Source: CAYLJJ01 sp964384025
GTDB taxonomy: Bacteria > Myxococcota_A > Bradymonadia > UBA7976 > UBA1532
Direction of reading: 5' to 3'
DNA length: 46,707 nt
Assembly (NCBI GenBank): GCA_964384025.1
Contig: CAYLJJ010000052.1
Coordinates: 1 to 46,707 of the forward strand
Made by a program: the position numbers and the translations under genes
Part shown: one piece after another, positions 31,261 to 40,982 of the stretch
How the letters are laid out: every line of letters starts with the position of its first letter
Numbering within the stretch: the stretch's first letter is position 1
Notes under the pieces: model-generated
Database searches by the model: none
Told to the model about the DNA's origin: nothing
What the model saw: only the letters and a program-made list of their open reading frames with translations

Positions 31261-34200
31261 TTAGCGCAGAATCTCTACAACAGCAGAGTTTCCTAACGCG
31301 CTCATCAACCCCACCTCATCAAGAGCCCTGAGAGCAAAATGATGCTCTCCTGGCTCCAATTCGGAGACGCTCATCGCCTCGGGAGCCCCTGCAGGGGCAG
31401 GCTGACGGCGGATATGTTCCAGAGTCGCTCCTTCCCAATCCGCTTCTGTTTCGATGGGCTGAGATGAGTGGGCCAAGAGATACTCATCTGCTTGTCCAAC
31501 CTCTCCATCGTCACCCGGAGCGCTAAAATTGAGAATGATTCGCCCCGGCTCCTCCGCCTCCAGCAGCTCAAGATCAGCGATGACCAGAAGATAGACAGGC
31601 TCCCCGAGTCGACGCTGAGCCCTCAGTCGGATCTGACGGACCTCAGCGTTCAGGGGCCATTCGCTCCAATGCCCCGCCTTAGCCTCATGTTGGGAGATCT
31701 CCATCAAGGGCTCCCAACGGAGCCCGTCAAGGGAGCCTTCCAGTTGAAACTCTGTAGGGAAGAGATCCACAAAGTCGGGGTGGGGCATCAGACGGAGCTG
31801 GGCCAGGGCCACCGCGCGGGGCAGCTCTAAGATCAGCTCCTCCTCTCCAGGCTCATCTCGAGCAGGTGAAGCCCAGGCGCTCTGAGGGTCGCCATCTAAG
31901 AGAGCTTGAGCTGGAAAGTCGGGGAACTGAGAGCCTGAGGCGCTGATCCCCGCTGGGCTCAGCGGGCCACCCTGAACCACCCGAGCTTGAAGATCACGGA
32001 TCGCCCCTGGAGCGCTGCGATCTGGAGCGGGATCGGTGAGCGCATAGCCCAGGCTGATCCGAGCGGCATAACCCCGTTCATCCAGGGCACGGATCCCAAA
32101 AGCATAGAGAGTTCCAGGTAGGAGACCCTCGACCCTCAGATGCTCCTTCTCTCCCGCTGTTAAGGGCGCAGAGCAAGGGATTTCGATCCCCTCTGCCCAG
32201 TTCAGCTCTGAGAGATCGCCTGGGCGATAGCGCAGCTCATAGCGGGTCGCGCGACCTTCATCTCCATCACTTCCAGGCGCAGTCCAGCTGAGCTGCACCG
32301 CTTCAGGGCTCTCCACCGCGATCTCAAGATCAGCGATCAAAGCGGGGGGGATGCCGCCTGTACTGGCTTGGGCAATGTTAGAAAGCGGGCTGCGGTTCCC
32401 CGCCTCATCCTCGCTGATGAGGGCGAAGTAATATTCGGTCTCCTCTAAGAGGTTGTTCAGCTCCAGACGCTGAGGGCTCCCCGCAGGAGCGGGTGGTGGT
32501 GCCTCAAGGCGCTCAGCTCGCGCGAAGCTCCCTTCATCAATAGGCACGGTGTCATAGCGTAGGTCATAATGTTCCGCCCGCCCCTGGCTGCCATCATCTC
32601 CAGGCGCGACCCAGCTCAGGACGATGCTGTCTGGAGGATCATCAGCGGGTACAATCTCCAGCTCATTGATCACCACATATTCAGCTCCAGCGAAGCTGAG
32701 ACGCAGGGTTTCTCCCTGTCGTGGGTTAAAGGAGATCTCCAACCAGCTGTGGGCTTCAGGGCTGAGGTCTCCAAGCCGGGCGAGCTGTTCACCGTCCAAC
32801 TCTAAGAGCAGCTCTCCAGGGAAGCGATCGACCCACTCTCCGATCCAGATTCGCAAACCTCCCAGACGCGCAGGGTGTTGAAGGCGAGCCTCAAGCCAGC
32901 TGGAGCCCTCTGGTGGCGAGGCCCAGGCGCTGCGAAGATCACCATCAAAGGCATCCATCGGTCGCCACTCTTGGGAAAGCGAACCACTGGCGGAGACGAC
33001 AGCGACAGGCAGAGGATCTCCTCCTCTTCTCGGCCCCTCAGCGCTTAAGCTGGCGACCGCCGCAGGAGGTTGAACATCGGGAGTGTGAGCCTGCGCCAAG
33101 ATCACGCGGGAGAGCGCTCCGCGATCATCTTCGACAATCAGCGCCAGCCAGTAGGGGCTGTCATCTCCTAACTCCGAGATCCTAAAGCTCTGAAGCTGTC
33201 CTGGGCTGAGGGGAGCGGGTCCCTCTAGGAGTTGCTGTGCCCTCCACTCAGCAGCGGAGAATTGATGCTCAGCCAGAGCCAAGTGATAGCGCTGAACTGG
33301 GCCGCTCTCAGGATCTCCCTCATCATCGGCGGGAGCGCTCCATTCTAGACGCAAGGCGCCAGCTCCATCAGCCTCTATGTGTAGATCCTCGACCGCTCCA
33401 GGGGCCAGCGCGGGGGTCCAGGCCTGGGCTCTAGACGAAGGCACGCTGCGGTTTCCCGCTTCATCCAGCACCACCAAAGAGAAGATCATCTCCCGCTCTC
33501 TGGGTAAGCCGAGCAGCTCAATGCTCTGAGCGCTGCCCGCCTCCAGAGGAATAACAGTCTGACGCAGGATCTCGGCCGCCTCAAAGCCTGGCCAGGGCGC
33601 CTCAGCAGCCCTCAGCTCGATCTGCGCCGCGCGACCTTGATCACCATCATCTCCGCTGGCGGTCCAGCTCAGGCGGATCCCATGTTCGCTGCTCTCTGCC
33701 CTCAAATCTCTAACCGGATCGGGAGCCAAAAGATCATCGGTCTCTACACCAGCGGAGTTACTGACGAGGCTCCAGCGCCCCCCCTCATCTACAGCCCTAA
33801 GAGCGAAGAAGTAGCGTTGTCCGCTCTCCAGATGATCTACGCGGTGCTGTTCCGCTTCTCCTCCCGCCGCTGGAACCGGGGCTTCTAAGCGCTCAGCCTG
33901 CGCCCAGTTCTCCTCATTAATGCCCTGAGGGGAGCTGCGCAGCTCATAAGCTGTCGCTTGACCGACGGCACCGTCACCACCAGGGGCGGTCCAGCTCAGG
34001 ATCACCGCCTCTCCTCCCTCTGCTCTCGCGCTGAGATCAAAGATCCGCCCTGGAGGGACTCCAGGAGTCTCGACGCTGATCTGGGCCAGAGGACCGACCA
34101 AGCCCGCGTTGTCCAGAGCACGGATCCCCAGATGAATCAAACGCTCATCGGGGAGATCCCGCAGCATCAGCTCTCCAGCTTGCCCGCCCTCAAGAGGGAT

Positions 34201-37200
34201 GAGCTGTCCAGCATAGGCGCTCTGCTTCCCAAACTCCTCAGGGATAAAGGGGGTCTCGGACCAGCGCAGCTCGTAGGCGGCTGGGCGACCTTGAGCGCCA
34301 TCATCTCCAGGAGCCAGAAAGCGCAGCAGGAGAGAGCCCTGCAGGGGACCGGGCTCAGCGCTGAGCTCTAGGAAGGCGCCAGGGGGGCTCTGATCTGGAG
34401 CAGCAAAGGAGATCACCCTAGAGAGAGGACCGGCGTTGCCCTTCTCATCAAAAGCGCGCAGGGCGGCATAGAAGGGCAGATCGGGAGGCAGCTCCATGAG
34501 TGGGAAGCGCTCTTCTGTACCCGCAGGCCCTCCTACAGGCAGGATCTCCGGCTCCATCACCCCTGGCACGATCATCGGAAGTTCTGAGATATACAGTTCA
34601 TAATGATCCGCCTCTCCTCGCTCGCCATCGGCCCCTGGAGCACTCCAGCGCAGCTCGATCCCCGCGCCCAGAAGCTCAGCACGAAGGTCTGAGATCAACG
34701 CTGGGGGCATTGCGCGGGTTGAGGCGCTGGTGTAGCTCCAGGGGCTGACATTCTCCTCATCATCCCAGCTCCTCAGAGCAAAGCGGATCTCCTGCTCTCC
34801 GGGCAGGCCCTCAACACGGAGACCCTCAAACTGCCCCGCAGGTCTTGGAGCAGGCAGCTCGATCAGCTGCCCCTCTTCAGGGGGCTCGCCCCAGCGCAGC
34901 TCATAGCGGCTGGCGCTCCCCAAATCTCCATCATCTCCAGGAGCGGTCCAGCTCAGCAGCAAGCTGCCATCCTGCTCCAGATCGGTCTCTGCTCTGAGAT
35001 CCTCTATGGCGGCTGGGGGGATTCGCTCGGGGGGATCTAGAGTGCGCAGGCTGAGGAGATTGGAGAGAGCGCCTGGACGGCCCTCAACATCCAGAGCGCG
35101 TAGCGCGAAGTGATAAAGGGTCGAAGGCTCCAGGTTCTCTGCTCTGAAACTCTCCTCTAAACCTGGAGCGCTTGGCGCTGGGACAGCCAGGGGCTCTGCC
35201 TCAGCCCAGCGCTCCTCTGAGATCGGCGCCAAGCTCCAGCGCAGCTCATACTCCACCGCGCGCTCTGGAGCGCTCCAACGCAGCAGCGCCGCCTGCTCCT
35301 CGGGCTCTCCTCGAAGATCCATCACGGTACTTGGCAGAGGCGGTTGAGTGTGGAGGCTGAGGATCGAAGACCAGGGGCTGCGGTTGCCCTCCTCATCTTC
35401 AGAGGCGATGGCAAAGCTGTAGTCTGTATCGGGGAGCAGAGCCAATCGCTGCTGTTCAGGCCGCCCCGCGAGGGCAGGGGCTGCGGTAGGGAGCTGCTCA
35501 CCCTCTTCAGGGGCCTGACCAGGGCTCATCTGCCGTAGGTCATAGCGCGCAGCGCCCCCTTGAGGACCCCGATCATTTGGAGAGGTCCAGGCCAAACTGT
35601 AGCTCTGCTCTGTGCTGAGCAGCTCAACCGCTCCCAGGGCCAATAGGCCCTCCTGCCCAGGGAAACGCAGCCTGAGAGATTGAAGCTGTTGGGGAGCGAA
35701 GCGCCGCTCCAGCGCCTCTCCTGCGCCACGGATCTCTAAGAAGCCCTCCTCTTCCGCCTCCAAGCGGATCAGCGAAGGGAAGAGATCCTCATGTCCCTCT
35801 CCAGGGCCAAGACGTAGGCCGATCAAGGAGATCGGGCGCTCCAGCTCCAGCAGGAGCCACTGATCTGAACCTCCATCGCTGATCCAAACCCTCGCGCTGT
35901 GGGTCTCCATCAAAGCCACCGCCTCGGTGTAAGAGCTATAGGCTCCTGAAGCGCTGATGTCTGCTATCTGAGGAGCAGGTCCCTGCTCCTCTAAGATGTG
36001 TAGATCTAAGATGGGCTCAGGGGGGCTCTGATCGAGGGTGTCACCTGAGAGCAGCGCGCGAGGAGAGCCCTGGCCGATCTCATCTCTAACGACCAAAGCA
36101 AAATAGTAGCGTTCTGCCTCTTCAAGGCCCTCTACGCGGATCTCCTCAGCGCTGCCTGGAGGTCCTGGGGCGGGAGATGGGAGGGGCTCGGCGGCTTCAA
36201 AGTCCGCTTCACTCTCAATCGGTGCTGAGGAGAGCCGCAGGTCATAGGCGCTGGCCTGGCCGAGGAGGCCATCATCTCCTGTGGCGCTAAAGCCCAACAG
36301 CAGGTCATGGGCGCCGCGCTCCAAGACTCGGAGATCCAGGGGGGCTGCAGGGGCCTCCCCAGGGCTAAACACCTCGGCGATGTTGGACAGCTCGCTCCAG
36401 TTGCCCACCTCATCTGCAACCAAGATGGCGAAGAAGAGCTGCTCTTCGCGGGGCAGGCCCTCTAAGAGGAGCTGCTCCAGGGTGCCTGCGGAGGCGGGAG
36501 CGGGCGTAGGCAGGGCCTCAGCTTGCTGAAAATTGAGGGTGGTGAGCTGCTGTCGAGACCAACGCAGGTCATAGAGGCTGGCCTGACCTAGGAGGCCATC
36601 ATCCCCGGGCGCGGTCCAGCGCAGGCGGAGGTTCTCTCCCTCTGGCTCTGCTTGAAGATCCACTACCAAAGCTGGAGCATCGCCCTCTAAGGTACGCAGC
36701 AAAAGCGGCTCTGAGAGGGGAGAGGGGCTCCCCGCCTCATCCCAAACCAGCAGCGCCAGACCGTAGAGGGTCCCCGGCTCAAGGCCCTCTACGTGAAGGC
36801 TCTCCAGCTCTCCAGAGGGCTTGGGTGCGGGGGTGTCGATGCGTCGCCCCTCAGAGAAACTCAGACCATCAATGCCCCCCTCTAAGATACGCAGTTCATA
36901 CTCAGCCGCTTGGCCTTGACGACCATCATCACCTGTCGCCGTGAAGGCCAACTCAAAGTGATTCCGGCCTCGCTCTAGGAGCCTGAGATCCTCGACGCGG
37001 GCGGGCGGGATCGGGGTGGGCGCCGCTGAGGGAGAGTTGGAGAGGGGGCTCCAGTTGCCCGCCTCATCTACAGCTCTCAACGCGAACCAGATTTCTTGGC
37101 CCTCAGGAGCCTCAAAGAGCATGATCTGAGGGTGCCCTGCTTCAGCAGGCTGAGGGAGATCCATCACCGGTTGAGCTTCTTCAAAGAGAGCCAGATCGAC

Positions 37201-40200
37201 GATGGCTTGAGGGGACCAACGTAGGTCATAGCCCCGTGCTCTCCCCAACCAGCCATCATCTCCAGGCGCCAACCAGCCCAGGCGGACTCGCCCAGCCCCG
37301 CTGAGCCCGACCTGAGCCTCTACCTCGCCCAACGCGAAAGCCCGCACTCCAAAGCGGTCTACTGGTTGACTCAAGATCAGGCTAAAGCCCTCGGCGGGCT
37401 CAGGGGCAAACTCCAGCTCCAGCCACTCCCCAGGCTGAGGAACTCCACTCCAGCGTAGCACCTCATGGGGCGCCTCAGCTCCCAAGATCTGAACCCTGAT
37501 CTCTCCAGGAAAATCGCCTGTGTAGAGCAGATGAGGGTGAACCCGAATCTGGCTCAAGAGGGCGCCCTCAAGCAGGCGGAAGGTCAAGCTTAACTCCCCC
37601 TCGGTCTCCTGCATCCAACCTGAGCCTGGATCTCCATCCAGCAGCTCAAGCTGATCCCCTTCGAGGGGAACCGGCAGGCGCTCCAGGGGCATCGCTAGGG
37701 CGCTGAGAGGAGGAGGCGCAGGGGGGATAAAGTCTGGCCCTTCACCATCCAGAGAGACCGGCGAGGACCAGGGACCTCGATGACCCGCCTGATCCTCAGC
37801 GGCGATGATCCAGTGACTGCGCGGGCCTTCAGGGCGAGGCAGCCTAAAGCGTTCTAGGCTCCCTGGGGCTCCAGGGACGGGCAGCTCCAACATCCAGGTC
37901 TCAGGCCAATGGGCGGGGTTGATCGGTTGGTCGGAGACGCGCAGCAGGTAGCGTGTGGCGGGGCCGCTCTCAGCGCGTTCGCCATCTGCGGCGGGCGCGC
38001 TAAAGCTCAGCTCTACCTGCTCCTCATCGATCTGCTCAAGCTGAAGATCCTGGATCTGCCCTGGAGGGATCGCCCCAGTCCAGGCACGGGCGATGGGTGA
38101 GAAGATGCCCGGCTGCCCGCTGTCATCGATGGCGCGGATGGCGGCGCCATATTGAGTCTCTCCCAAGAGGCCGCTGAGCAGGGCCTCCTGACGGATCCCC
38201 GCCTCGGTGGGGTTGGGGGTCCCGAAGAGTTGAGCGCTGTCGATCTCCTCCAGGATCATCCCTGGTGCTGCGAAAAGCTCATAGCGGGTTGCTTGGCCAA
38301 GGAAACCATCATCTCCAGGGGCGCTCCAATAGGCCCGTAAGCGTCCAGGCTCTTCAGGGGGGCCAAAGAGGTTCAACTCTCCCAAAGCGACCAGCCCTGG
38401 AGCTTGAGGATCCTCCACGACCCGCAGCTCCAGCCAGCGGGTCTCTACCGGAGGAAAATCCCAACGCAAGATCTCCTCAGGGCTCAGCTCCATCTCGGAG
38501 ATCAGCACCAGCCCTGTCCCATCAGGCGCGAGGGCGCGCAGCTCTAAGCCGGCGGGGGCGAGATCAGGGAAGCCTGCCAAGAGAGAGACGCTGAAGCGCC
38601 CCACTCTCTGGCTCTCTCCCAGATCGAAGCCCAACCTCGCCTCGCTGGACCCGCTGACCCAACCAGAAAAGGGATCTCCATCCAAGAGCGCCTCAGCGGA
38701 CCACTCCCCCCCCAAGCTGGAGGAGGCGGCCACGTTCAGGATCTCAAGTTGAGGTCCAGCCTCAGGGATCAACTGAAGATCTATGATCCGTGCAGGGGGA
38801 GCCTGATCTCGAATCTCCAGCTGCTGCTCTTGACAACGAGGCCCCTCTCCTCCCGCGCCCAGGGCGGAGACAGAGACCCACCAGCGCTGAGCGCTTAGAG
38901 GTCCCTGGATACTCTCTAGGCCCTCAATGCGCTCAGCGGGGCGGTTCTCACCCGACTCAGCGCGGAGATAGAGGCGATAGGCTTCCACGGTCTCATCGGC
39001 AGAGGGCAGCCAGCGCGCTGAGAGGCGATCTCCCTCAAGGGCTTCTAGATGCAGGCCCTCTGGAGCGGGGGGGGGTGGGCTTAAGCTGTTGAGCAGCCGA
39101 GCCACGTTTAAGCGCCCTCCGGTAGAGATCAGATGCGCCCAACCTGGGATGGGATCAAGGCTCTCAAAGAGAAGATCTCGGGCGGGCTCCCAGGCGATCC
39201 CTGGAGAGCGAGCGTAGAGCAAGCTCAGGGCTCCCGCAACATGTGGGGCTGCCATCGATGTGCCTGATTTATAGCCGTAGCGATCTCCAGGTAAGCTGGA
39301 GAAAATAGAGATCCCTGGAGCAGCCAGATCGACGCGGCTGAGACCATAATTGGAGAAGTAGGCTCGCTGATCATTGGGATCGCTGGCGGCCACAGCGATG
39401 ATATTGGGGTGATCATAGCTGGCGGGATAGAAGGCTCTGCTGTCGTTATTGCTGCCCTCATTTCCAGCCGCAGCCACAAAGAGCTGCCCCTTCTCTTGGG
39501 CGTACTGGATGGCGTTATATACCACCTGTGAGGAGGAGCCCCCCCCCCAGGAGTTGGAGGTGAAGGTGACGCCATTGTCTACGGCGTAGCGCAGCGCCAG
39601 GGCAGCGTTGATGGTGTAGCCTGTACCGTTAGCGCAGAGGAACTTAAGGGCCATCACTCGACTGCGCCAAGAGACCCCCACCACCCCGATCTGATTGTTT
39701 CCTCGCCCCGCGATGCTCCCCGCGCAGTGAGTCCCGTGGCCGTTGTCATCCATGGGATCGGCGTCGCCATTACAGAAGTCCCAGCCATAGACATCATCGA
39801 TAAAGCCGTTGCCATCATCATCGAGGCCATTTCCAGGGATCTCGCCTGGGTTGCTCCACATATTCTCTTTGAGATCTGGATGTCGATAGTCGATCCCTGT
39901 ATCGATCACCCCGACGACAACTCCAGGATCACCGATGCTGCGATCCCAGGCGGCGGGCGCGCTGATCTTCTCCATTCCCCAGAGGCGGTCAAAGTAGCTG
40001 TCATCGGGGCTGCGGATCGCCCTGACGATATAGTGAGGCTCAGCGAAATCCAGATCATCCTCTAAGGCCAGGATGGAGAGGGCCTCATCCACCGTCAAAT
40101 CTTCAGGGAGTCCAACCCTGAAGGTGCCATCCAGATGCGTGATCGCCAGAGGATCTGAGCTGTCCACTCCAAGAGCTTCTAAGATGATCCCACCCCAGGG

Positions 40201-40374
40201 CTCTACGCGAGTCGCCGCCTCCTCCCAGCTGATCGCAGCTCCAAAGCGCAGGAGCAGCTCATCTTTGATGAACTCCTCGCTGGGCTCTTCGCTTGGGCTG
40301 TGGGCAGGGTTGGGGCGGGTACAGGCAAAGAGGAGCGAGAGCAGCAGCAGCGCTGAAGTCCAAAATCTACGCAT
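31261..40374 (-). CDS. Giant subtilisin-family (S8) lipoprotein with FN3/discoidin arms
   Basis: 3037 residues from ATG 40374, with GGAGG 8 nt upstream; the lipobox SLLFAC puts the lipidated Cys at 18. A prodomain (about 33-120) precedes a complete S8 peptidase domain: Asp158 (VIDTGID), His213 (GHGTHCAG), oxyanion Asn305 (AAGNEGS) and Ser373 (GTSMAAPHVAG), with a calcium-site insertion NGLDDDGNGFIDD. From about 440 to the end runs an array of about 18 fibronectin-III-like modules with the repeated strand WTAPGDDGxxGxAxxYELRW and a loop ending RAVDExGNxSPLSN. Five modules carry an inserted discoidin/F5-8C-like domain. It is almost Cys-free outside the protease. Probably a surface-anchored protease or adhesin with a very long glycan- or protein-binding stalk; the substrate is unknown. 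Confidence 0.93.
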   Translation of the reverse strand: MRRFWTSALLLLSLLFACTRPNPAHSPSEEPSEEFIKDELLLRFGAAISWEEAATRVEPWGGIILEALGVDSSDPLAITHLDGTFRVGLPEDLTVDEALSILALEDDLDFAEPHYIVRAIRSPDDSYFDRLWGMEKISAPAAWDRSIGDPGVVVGVIDTGIDYRHPDLKENMWSNPGEIPGNGLDDDGNGFIDDVYGWDFCNGDADPMDDNGHGTHCAGSIAGRGNNQIGVVGVSWRSRVMALKFLCANGTGYTINAALALRYAVDNGVTFTSNSWGGGSSSQVVYNAIQYAQEKGQLFVAAAGNEGSNNDSRAFYPASYDHPNIIAVAASDPNDQRAYFSNYGLSRVDLAAPGISIFSSLPGDRYGYKSGTSMAAPHVAGALSLLYARSPGIAWEPARDLLFESLDPIPGWAHLISTGGRLNVARLLNSLSPPPPAPEGLHLEALEGDRLSARWLPSADETVEAYRLYLRAESGENRPAERIEGLESIQGPLSAQRWWVSVSALGAGGEGPRCQEQQLEIRDQAPPARIIDLQLIPEAGPQLEILNVAASSSLGGEWSAEALLDGDPFSGWVSGSSEARLGFDLGESQRVGRFSVSLLAGFPDLAPAGLELRALAPDGTGLVLISEMELSPEEILRWDFPPVETRWLELRVVEDPQAPGLVALGELNLFGPPEEPGRLRAYWSAPGDDGFLGQATRYELFAAPGMILEEIDSAQLFGTPNPTEAGIRQEALLSGLLGETQYGAAIRAIDDSGQPGIFSPIARAWTGAIPPGQIQDLQLEQIDEEQVELSFSAPAADGERAESGPATRYLLRVSDQPINPAHWPETWMLELPVPGAPGSLERFRLPRPEGPRSHWIIAAEDQAGHRGPWSSPVSLDGEGPDFIPPAPPPLSALAMPLERLPVPLEGDQLELLDGDPGSGWMQETEGELSLTFRLLEGALLSQIRVHPHLLYTGDFPGEIRVQILGAEAPHEVLRWSGVPQPGEWLELEFAPEPAEGFSLILSQPVDRFGVRAFALGEVEAQVGLSGAGRVRLGWLAPGDDGWLGRARGYDLRWSPQAIVDLALFEEAQPVMDLPQPAEAGHPQIMLFEAPEGQEIWFALRAVDEAGNWSPLSNSPSAAPTPIPPARVEDLRLLERGRNHFELAFTATGDDGRQGQAAEYELRILEGGIDGLSFSEGRRIDTPAPKPSGELESLHVEGLEPGTLYGLALLVWDEAGSPSPLSEPLLLRTLEGDAPALVVDLQAEPEGENLRLRWTAPGDDGLLGQASLYDLRWSRQQLTTLNFQQAEALPTPAPASAGTLEQLLLEGLPREEQLFFAILVADEVGNWSELSNIAEVFSPGEAPAAPLDLRVLERGAHDLLLGFSATGDDGLLGQASAYDLRLSSAPIESEADFEAAEPLPSPAPGPPGSAEEIRVEGLEEAERYYFALVVRDEIGQGSPRALLSGDTLDQSPPEPILDLHILEEQGPAPQIADISASGAYSSYTEAVALMETHSARVWISDGGSDQWLLLELERPISLIGLRLGPGEGHEDLFPSLIRLEAEEEGFLEIRGAGEALERRFAPQQLQSLRLRFPGQEGLLALGAVELLSTEQSYSLAWTSPNDRGPQGGAARYDLRQMSPGQAPEEGEQLPTAAPALAGRPEQQRLALLPDTDYSFAIASEDEEGNRSPWSSILSLHTQPPLPSTVMDLRGEPEEQAALLRWSAPERAVEYELRWSLAPISEERWAEAEPLAVPAPSAPGLEESFRAENLEPSTLYHFALRALDVEGRPGALSNLLSLRTLDPPERIPPAAIEDLRAETDLEQDGSLLLSWTAPGDDGDLGSASRYELRWGEPPEEGQLIELPAPRPAGQFEGLRVEGLPGEQEIRFALRSWDDEENVSPWSYTSASTRAMPPALISDLRAELLGAGIELRWSAPGADGERGEADHYELYISELPMIVPGVMEPEILPVGGPAGTEERFPLMELPPDLPFYAALRAFDEKGNAGPLSRVISFAAPDQSPPGAFLELSAEPGPLQGSLLLRFLAPGDDGAQGRPAAYELRWSETPFIPEEFGKQSAYAGQLIPLEGGQAGELMLRDLPDERLIHLGIRALDNAGLVGPLAQISVETPGVPPGRIFDLSARAEGGEAVILSWTAPGGDGAVGQATAYELRSSPQGINEENWAQAERLEAPVPAAGGEAEQHRVDHLESGQRYFFALRAVDEGGRWSLVSNSAGVETDDLLAPDPVRDLRAESSEHGIRLSWTASGDDGDQGRAAQIELRAAEAPWPGFEAAEILRQTVIPLEAGSAQSIELLGLPREREMIFSLVVLDEAGNRSVPSSRAQAWTPALAPGAVEDLHIEADGAGALRLEWSAPADDEGDPESGPVQRYHLALAEHQFSAAEWRAQQLLEGPAPLSPGQLQSFRISELGDDSPYWLALIVEDDRGALSRVILAQAHTPDVQPPAAVASLSAEGPRRGGDPLPVAVVSASGSLSQEWRPMDAFDGDLRSAWASPPEGSSWLEARLQHPARLGGLRIWIGEWVDRFPGELLLELDGEQLARLGDLSPEAHSWLEISFNPRQGETLRLSFAGAEYVVINELEIVPADDPPDSIVLSWVAPGDDGSQGRAEHYDLRYDTVPIDEGSFARAERLEAPPPAPAGSPQRLELNNLLEETEYYFALISEDEAGNRSPLSNIAQASTGGIPPALIADLEIAVESPEAVQLSWTAPGSDGDEGRATRYELRYRPGDLSELNWAEGIEIPCSAPLTAGEKEHLRVEGLLPGTLYAFGIRALDERGYAARISLGYALTDPAPDRSAPGAIRDLQARVVQGGPLSPAGISASGSQFPDFPAQALLDGDPQSAWASPARDEPGEEELILELPRAVALAQLRLMPHPDFVDLFPTEFQLEGSLDGLRWEPLMEISQHEAKAGHWSEWPLNAEVRQIRLRAQRRLGEPVYLLVIADLELLEAEEPGRIILNFSAPGDDGEVGQADEYLLAHSSQPIETEADWEGATLEHIRRQPAPAGAPEAMSVSELEPGEHHFALRALDEVGLMSALGNSAVVEILR
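31270..39090 (-). repeat. Array of about 18 FN3-like modules with five nested discoidin-like domains
   Basis: Modules are about 95 residues without an insert. About 17 carry an APGDDG-like turn (variants ATGDDG, APGADG, APGGDG, SPNDRG). Discoidin-like inserts lie at about 38370-38750, 37310-37690, 35620-35975, 32640-33010 and 31560-31955. Each begins with a SASG/LDGDPxSGW-type start and ends with a LGEVEL-type strand just before the GDDG strand of the host module. Confidence 0.75.
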
Positions 40375-40433
40375 AAATCTCCCCTCCATCTCTTCTGGGG
40401 ATCAAGACGGAGCTTGGACCTCGAGAGTTGACG

Positions 40434-40496
40434 CCTGGGTCAGAAGAACCTCCTGGGAAACGGGAACTGAAGTTTGAGAATTAATCCCTGGGTCAG
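40434..40496. repeat. Short direct repeat in the divergent protease/membrane-protein gap
   Basis: CCTGGGTCAG occurs at 40434-40443 and 40487-40496, 53 nt apart start to start, about five DNA turns, in the 180-nt space between two divergent genes. It could be a pair of regulator sites, or chance. Confidence 0.3.
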
Positions 40497-40553
40497 GGCT
40501 CGCGACTTAGGGCGGGTTGATGTATCCATAGGGCCCAAAGCCCAAGGAGTGGG

Positions 40554-40976
40554 ATGTCTCTTCGAGGCCATATGCGCAGCGTTCGTCTCCAGCTGCTCTG
40601 CGCTGCTCTCATCTGGAGCTGCGTTGGTCTGGGTTTGGGGAGCGCAGGGCTTCGTTGGAGTCTCCAAGTAGAGAGCCTCTGGAGCAGCCTGATGCTGGTT
40701 TCCCTGGGGCTGAGCCTGGGCAGCCTGAAAGCCCGCTTGCTTCTCCGCCTCGCGCGACGTCTGAGTACTCGCATCTTAGAGGGGCAGAATCAGCGCAGCT
40801 TCTTGCGGATCTTTCCTTGGAAATTTTGGTTGATGGTGGCCTGTATGATGGGCATGGGCGCGAGCCTCCGCGCCAGCAGCATCCCCCGTCCTGCTCTCGC
40901 GCCTCTCTATATCATGGCCTCCCTGGCCCTGCTTTGGGGGAGCCGGATCTACTACAGCGCGTTACGTGCTTCATAA
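40554..40976 (+). CDS. Small four-helix inner-membrane protein
   Basis: 140 residues. Four hydrophobic segments lie at about 12-30, 42-58, 88-105 and 112-135, separated by Arg-rich loops (KARLLLRLARRLSTR; the FPWKF turn before helix three). It starts at ATG 40554 after AAGGAG with a 5-nt spacer. The stop lies 6 nt from the end of the convergent DUF3160 gene, leaving no room for a terminator. I recognise no family and no catalytic residues. It is divergent from the giant protease, so shared regulation is possible but unproven. Confidence 0.7.
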   Translation: MSLRGHMRSVRLQLLCAALIWSCVGLGLGSAGLRWSLQVESLWSSLMLVSLGLSLGSLKARLLLRLARRLSTRILEGQNQRSFLRIFPWKFWLMVACMMGMGASLRASSIPRPALAPLYIMASLALLWGSRIYYSALRAS

Positions 40977-40982
40977 GCACCC

